The position numbers and the translations under genes were made by a program. The notes beneath the pieces were generated by a model. The model saw only the letters and a program-made list of their open reading frames with translations. It was not told where the DNA came from and did not search any database. Below are positions 59,934-64,000 of a stretch of DNA of 64,000 nt, piece by piece; position 1 is the stretch's first letter, and the number at the start of each line of letters is the position of its first letter. This stretch comes from Planctomycetota bacterium. Lineage in GTDB: Bacteria; Planctomycetota; UBA8742; UBA2392. The stretch covers positions 62,001 through 126,000 of the forward strand of contig JACKIE010000001.1 of assembly GCA_020638635.1 (NCBI GenBank). Reading direction: 5' to 3'.

Positions 59934-60959
59934 TTGGCCGGGTCTGTTGGCGCAACTGAACGTCAGCTCAACCTGCTCAGCACTTTGCTGAAGGCGCGGG
60001 CGCCGCTTGGCTGGCCCGAGCTTGCCGACATCGAGGGCTACAACGACCACGACACACCCCTGCGCTCGCGCCAGAAGCGCTTCGAGCGCGACCTGAAGGC
60101 CCTCGAGGCCGCCGGCCTGAAAGTCAGCCGCCAGAGCGTGCACAACCGCTGGCACTACGAACTCGACCGCGGCGCCTGCCTGCTTCCGCCGCTCGGCCTC
60201 AGCCCGGAGCAGCGCCTGCTGATGTACCGCATCGGCATGGCCTATCTGCAGGGCGACGAGGCCGGTCCCCTGCGCCGCAGCCTTTCGTCGGCCCTGATGA
60301 AGCTGCAGGCCGGCGCGGGCGGCGACGGCCTTCCCGCCGAGCTGCCGCAGACCTTCGTGCGCCGCACGCTCAATCGCCGCCCGGCCGAAAGCGCGCGCCT
60401 GGACGTGATCGGCCCGGCGCTGCTGGATCGCCGGCGCGTGACCTTCAAGTACGCGGGGCGCGGCAAGGGAGCCGCGACCACCCGCACCGTTGCGCCCTAC
60501 GCCCTGGTGGCGCGGCGCGGCGGCTGGTACCTGGTCGGCTACGACATCGAGCGCAAGGCCGAGCGCACTTTCCGCCTCTCGCGCATGCGCGGCGCCGTGA
60601 CGCTGGCGACCCCGCGCGCCAAGGCGCCCGAGTACGAGGTGCCGACCGACTTCGACCCGGAGCGCAGCTTCTCAACCGAGCTGTTCGGCCGCGGCGAAAA
60701 CGCCTTCCGCGACGTGCGCATCGCCTTCAGCGCTGAGGTCGGCTTCATCATCGAGAACGAATTCGAGGGCATGTACCAGCTGAAGACCCGCAAGGACGGC
60801 TCGGTGATCCTGCACCTGCCGCAGGCCTATCCCGACGAGCTGCTGCGTTTCATCGGCGAGTTCCCCGGCCACTGGCAGGTGCAGCACCCGCCCGAGTTGC
60901 GCAAGCTGGTGGTGCAGCGACTGCGCGGCGCGCTCAAGAACTCGGGGAGGGCGCGATGA
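59934..60959 (+). CDS. WYL-domain transcription regulator (PafB/C type), first of a pair
   Basis: 341 residues with an N-terminal helix-turn-helix (residues 10-65, ELADIEGYNDHDTPLRSRQ) and a WYL-domain half (VAPYALVARRGGWYLVGYD, RTFRLSRMRG). A TTG start at 59934 with GGGGGGAT upstream is chosen; an ATG at 59895 is possible but lies in a likely promoter region (TTGTTACACT). WYL regulators often control DNA damage or accessory genes. Its stop overlaps the next WYL gene by ATGA. Confidence 0.75.
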   Translation: MAGSVGATERQLNLLSTLLKARAPLGWPELADIEGYNDHDTPLRSRQKRFERDLKALEAAGLKVSRQSVHNRWHYELDRGACLLPPLGLSPEQRLLMYRIGMAYLQGDEAGPLRRSLSSALMKLQAGAGGDGLPAELPQTFVRRTLNRRPAESARLDVIGPALLDRRRVTFKYAGRGKGAATTRTVAPYALVARRGGWYLVGYDIERKAERTFRLSRMRGAVTLATPRAKAPEYEVPTDFDPERSFSTELFGRGENAFRDVRIAFSAEVGFIIENEFEGMYQLKTRKDGSVILHLPQAYPDELLRFIGEFPGHWQVQHPPELRKLVVQRLRGALKNSGRAR

Positions 60960-61936
60960 GCGAAGTCGCCGAATTGGTGAGCCTGGTCAGTTTCCTGGTC
61001 GCGAACGAGGGCATCTCGCTGCGTGAGGCCGCCAAGGCCACCCACCGCACCCCCAAGCGCCTGCTGAGCGACCTGGACCGCATGGTGATGTGCGGCGTGC
61101 CGCCTTACACGCCCAGCGACTACATCAACTACAGCCTGCGCGGCGTGGGCGACCAGGCGCGCATCAGGGTCAACTTCGCGGGCCATTTCGCGCGGCCGTT
61201 GAACTTCACGCCCCAGGAAGCGCTGGCGCTGAAGTACGCGCTGGAGCACTTCAGCCGCAGCGCCGACCCGGAATCATTGAAGCAGGCCGAGGACATGATC
61301 CGCCTGCTGCGCGAGGCCCTGCATGGCCGCGCTCAGGAGCTGCTGTCGGACCGTGGCAAGGGGTTCGTGACGCCGCGCCGCACCGAGCGCATGCGCCGCA
61401 TGATCGGGCTGCTATCCAAGGCGGTGGAGGAGCGGCGCGTGGTGGAGATCGAGTATTACTCGGCGCACCGGGCGCGGCTGGCGACGCGCACCGTGCACCC
61501 GTTCGCGGTGCTGGAGATCGGCGCGCACTTCTACCTGTACGCCTGGTGCGCCCTGGCCGGCGACACGCGCCACTTCCGGCTTGATCGCATCCGCGACGCG
61601 CGGCTGCTGGAGGAGCGCTTCGCGGCCTCCGCGCCCAAGAGACGCGAGGCCGGTCGCATGGATTCACTGTTCCATGGCACGCCCAAGGACCGGCTGGTGG
61701 TGCGCTTCAGCCGCGAGGTGGCGCGCGAAGTGTGCGATGAGTGGGAGGGCTCACCCGACGTACAGATCAGGCCGCTGCGCGACGGCCGCGCGGAGATCGA
61801 GACGCCGCTCTACAACCAGTTCTGGGCGATCGGCTTCGTGATGGGCTTTGGCGATCAAGCGGAGCTGCTGCAGCCGAAGTGGATGCGCAAGGAGCTGGAG
61901 CAGACCGTGCGGCAGTCGCTGAAAGCGCACGGGTAA
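60956..61936 (+). CDS. WYL-domain transcription regulator, second of a pair
   Basis: 326 residues. N-terminal helix-turn-helix (EGISLREAAKATHRTPKRLL) and WYL core (VEIEYYSAHRARLATRTVHP, EIGAHFYLYAWCALAGDTRH), C-terminal WCX-like tail. The pair with overlapping genes is the arrangement of pafB-pafC in actinobacteria, though identity is not certain. It likely forms a heteromeric regulator with the first protein. Confidence 0.75.
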   Translation: MSEVAELVSLVSFLVANEGISLREAAKATHRTPKRLLSDLDRMVMCGVPPYTPSDYINYSLRGVGDQARIRVNFAGHFARPLNFTPQEALALKYALEHFSRSADPESLKQAEDMIRLLREALHGRAQELLSDRGKGFVTPRRTERMRRMIGLLSKAVEERRVVEIEYYSAHRARLATRTVHPFAVLEIGAHFYLYAWCALAGDTRHFRLDRIRDARLLEERFAASAPKRREAGRMDSLFHGTPKDRLVVRFSREVAREVCDEWEGSPDVQIRPLRDGRAEIETPLYNQFWAIGFVMGFGDQAELLQPKWMRKELEQTVRQSLKAHG

Positions 61937-61942
61937 GGCGCG

Positions 61943-62710
61943 TTAGCGCCGGCGGCGACGGCGGATGCGGAACGGCATGCCCGCCAGATACACCACGCCG
62001 AACAGCAGCAGCGACAGCGCGCAGATCGCCAGCGGATAGTGCAGCTTGATCAACAGGTTGCCGATGAAGCCGAACACCGGGCCGTCGGCGCCGGCCTTGA
62101 ACAGCCGGTCGATCACCAGGTGCAGCACCAGCACGATGCCGCAGATCACCAGCAGGCCCAGCGAGCCGTTCTTGAGGTCCTGGCGCGAGGGCGCCATGCC
62201 GAGGGTGAAGCACATGGCGAAGTACAGGAACACCCAGGTACGCCAGTCCAGCAAGGCCGAGGCCTTGAAGAACAGCACCATGTCGTCCCACACAAGCGTG
62301 GCCAGGCTGGCGGCGAACATCAGCTGGTTGGCGTGCACGCCTTCGGCCTTCACGGAATAGAAGTTCACGGGCGCGCGCAGCAGCATGCCAAGCAGCAGCA
62401 GGCACAGGGTGCAGCCCAGCAGGGGCGCCAGGCTGATCGCCACGTCGCCCACGTACTTCAGCTTGGGCGGGCCGTGTTTGACCTCGCCGCTGCCGTCGCT
62501 GCGGAACAGCACCATGCTGTGGACCTTGGCGCCGGTCAGCACGCAGGCAAGCGCGTGGGACAGCTCGTGCACCGCGACGCCGGGCGCGATCATGTACGCC
62601 AGCACACGCGGCGGCACAGCCCGCACCCACAGGGCGCGCAGGCCGTAGGTCGCCAGGATCAGCAGGCTGACGCCAAGCACAAGGTTGAGGAAAGCGGCGA
62701 GTGTGGGCAC
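61943..62710 (-). CDS. M50-like membrane metallopeptidase family protein
   Basis: 255 residues with five to seven membrane helices. The zinc motif HELSH (48-52) is within a helix (APGVAVHELSHALACVL), as in M50/site-2-type proteins. No clear NPDG motif is seen. Arg-rich C-terminus. Whether it is a protease is not settled. Convergent with the WYL genes: 6 nt apart. Confidence 0.7.
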   Translation of the reverse strand: MPTLAAFLNLVLGVSLLILATYGLRALWVRAVPPRVLAYMIAPGVAVHELSHALACVLTGAKVHSMVLFRSDGSGEVKHGPPKLKYVGDVAISLAPLLGCTLCLLLLGMLLRAPVNFYSVKAEGVHANQLMFAASLATLVWDDMVLFFKASALLDWRTWVFLYFAMCFTLGMAPSRQDLKNGSLGLLVICGIVLVLHLVIDRLFKAGADGPVFGFIGNLLIKLHYPLAICALSLLLFGVVYLAGMPFRIRRRRRR

Positions 62711-62711
62711 G

Positions 62712-62806
62712 GATTCAATTCAAAATGAAAAATGCAAAATTCAAAACTACCTCATCGGCTGCTGGAGCAGATCATTTTGAATTTTGCATTTTGAATTTTG
62801 AATTCA
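62712..62806. repeat. AT-rich long palindrome at the 3' end of the diguanylate cyclase gene
   Basis: Left arm contains AATTCAAAATGAAAAATGC and the right arm GCATTTTGAATTTTGAATTC, with about 25 nt between. It covers the stop codon of the diguanylate cyclase gene. Its A+T-rich composition contrasts with the genome. Confidence 0.7.
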
Positions 62807-64000
62807 CTCCGCAAGCTTCACCTGGTTCTTGCCGTGGTTCTTGACCCAATACAGGGCGCGGTCGGCGTCGCGCAGCAGCTGCTCTTCGCTGGTGATTCCC
62901 TTGGTGACGCAGGCGATGCCCATTGAAACCGTGATGCGGATTTTCTGCTCAGGTTTTTCAAGCAGCGGCAGTTCCGTCTCGGCGATCTTGCGACGGATCT
63001 GCTCGGCCTTGGCCTTGGCCGCTTCCCCCACCGTTTCGGGCAGGATCACGCAGATTTCTTCGCCGCCGTAACGACATACGGTGTCCAGGTCGCGGAAGCT
63101 TCCGGCCAGCAGGTTCCCAATGGAGTGCAGCACGACGTCGCCCTGCTGGTGGCCCCAGGTGTTGTTGACCTCGCGGAAGTCGTCGATATCGAGGATCAGC
63201 AGGCTCAGGTCGCGCTCGTAGCGCAGGGCGCGACGGAACTCGATGCTGAGCTGCTCTTCGAAGACGCGACGGTTGTATAGGCCTGTAAGCTTGTCCTGGC
63301 GCGACTGCAGCTTTATGCGCTCGAGATTCTCGTGGTTGCTGATCACCACGCCGAGGAAGTCGGCGATGGTGCTGACCAGGTCCTTGATCGACTGCTGGAT
63401 CGGCTTGTGGCCGGCATAGAAGCGCTGCAGGTTTTTCGGAAGACCCACTTGCAGCAACCCTCTGGTCAAAGCGGCGGCACGAATCGCGGCGAAATGGGTG
63501 CCGCTTTCATCCACTACCAATTCCTCTTCGCCGCTTAGCACCCGGCTGATCAGGGGCGTCTCCTTCACCTGCAGGGTCGTCGTCGTGCGGAAGGGATTGG
63601 CGTACTTGACCTCCAGCTTCCCTTGCTCGTCCTTCAGCATCACCGCGCAACTGGAGAACTGGGCGTCGTTCACCATGGTGAGCGCCGTTTCCTTGAATAC
63701 TTCGTTGATGTCCTCGAGCTCCAGCAGCCGCTTGGTGAGCACGGGAATCGCGCGCAGCACCTCGGAGAGCGCGCCGACGCGCGTGTTGGCCTCCAGCACC
63801 TCCAGGCTCTTGCGCTGGGCATCCTTGGCCGACTTCTGAGCCGCTAGCGTCAGCTCACGGTTGAACTCGGACTCGTTGCGAAGCTTGACCTCGAGCTTGA
63901 CCTGCTCGGATACATCGCGCGCGCTACCCACCTGTACGATGCGCCCCATGTAGCGGATCAGCGTGAATCGGACCTCCAGGTGGCGCACCTCGCCGTCCGG
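62804..64000 (-). CDS. Diguanylate cyclase (partial, cut by window end)
   Basis: 398 residues visible; the N-terminus lies outside the window. The first part (LIRYMGRIVQVGSARDVSEQV) resembles the end of a PAS domain. A coiled-coil linker and GAF-like region (about 80-220) follow, then the GGDEF domain with DKLTGLYNRRVFEEQL and the active-site variant GGEEI. An inhibitory RxxD (RDLD) lies 5 residues before it. It makes cyclic di-GMP from GTP and should be feedback-inhibited. Confidence 0.9.
   Translation of the reverse strand, partial: PDGEVRHLEVRFTLIRYMGRIVQVGSARDVSEQVKLEVKLRNESEFNRELTLAAQKSAKDAQRKSLEVLEANTRVGALSEVLRAIPVLTKRLLELEDINEVFKETALTMVNDAQFSSCAVMLKDEQGKLEVKYANPFRTTTTLQVKETPLISRVLSGEEELVVDESGTHFAAIRAAALTRGLLQVGLPKNLQRFYAGHKPIQQSIKDLVSTIADFLGVVISNHENLERIKLQSRQDKLTGLYNRRVFEEQLSIEFRRALRYERDLSLLILDIDDFREVNNTWGHQQGDVVLHSIGNLLAGSFRDLDTVCRYGGEEICVILPETVGEAAKAKAEQIRRKIAETELPLLEKPEQKIRITVSMGIACVTKGITSEEQLLRDADRALYWVKNHGKNQVKLAE

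Overview
This is a G+C-rich (roughly 65 percent by eye) bacterial chromosomal segment of 64 kb with about 60 protein genes and two tRNA genes, tRNA-Ser(UGA) and tRNA-Leu(UAA). It has no rRNA, phage or insertion sequence. Gene content (ECF sigma factors paired with FecR-like membrane proteins, many lipoproteins and signal-peptide proteins, HEAT-type secreted proteins, a GspK-like pseudopilin, PafB/PafC-type WYL regulators, a tricorn-like protease, a probable selenoprotein) and the intergenic hairpin repeats suggest Planctomycetota or a related lineage of the PVC neighbourhood. That placement is inference; no rRNA is present to test it.

Layout. 0.2-3.5 kb: secreted tricorn-like S41 protease, then tRNA-Ser. 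3.9-7.3 kb (minus): three-gene overlapping operon of ECF sigma factor, FecR/jelly-roll membrane protein and a secreted thioredoxin-like protein whose frame is crossed by one UGA followed by a bacterial SECIS-like hairpin. 7.8-10.5 kb: small accessory genes, including an FRG-domain protein. 11.4-15.4 kb (minus): a second ECF sigma and FecR/jelly-roll operon, this time ending in a GH44 glycosidase lipoprotein. 15.8-19.2 kb: an M14 metallopeptidase with an apparently dead paralog. 19.3-29.1 kb: Nudix, esterase, TIGR01777 epimerase, D-amino-acid PLP enzyme, DedA, TolC-like and LeuA-like genes. 29.5-37.9 kb: Nudix, a Phd/ParE toxin-antitoxin pair coupled to a BaiN-like flavoprotein, a histidine phosphatase carrying an in-frame repeat insertion, lipoproteins, a ferredoxin-metallo-beta-lactamase fusion and a coiled-coil protein. 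37.9-48.2 kb: gluQ, an amino-acid dehydrogenase, a DMT transporter, a secretin-N-like protein and a cluster of secreted HEAT-like proteins and lipoproteins. 48.6-55.7 kb (plus): ribH, nusB, ftsY and then a 1316-residue protein that appears to fuse sigma-like DNA-binding modules, a membrane segment, FecR-like domains, a PDZ domain and a long coiled coil. 56-64 kb: GspK-like, double PDZ, DedA, paired WYL regulators, M50-like membrane protease and a diguanylate cyclase cut by the window edge.

How the genes fit together. Three loci use one idea, a cytoplasmic sigma-like module tied to an extracytoplasmic FecR-like sensor. In two of them the sensor carries a C-terminal beta-sandwich that resembles a carbohydrate-binding module and the operon ends in a secreted effector. 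In the third the sigma-like and FecR-like parts are in one polypeptide. Together with the possible selenoprotein these are the main candidates for undescribed biology here.

Intergenic DNA is unusually rich in palindromes: long imperfect inverted repeats made of short quasi-repeated words (at least eight loci), short GC-rich hairpins in clusters, a 38-bp tandem array abutting tRNA-Leu, and a 19-bp perfect inverted repeat that overlaps the 3' end of tRNA-Ser. One repeat of this type has entered a coding sequence in frame.
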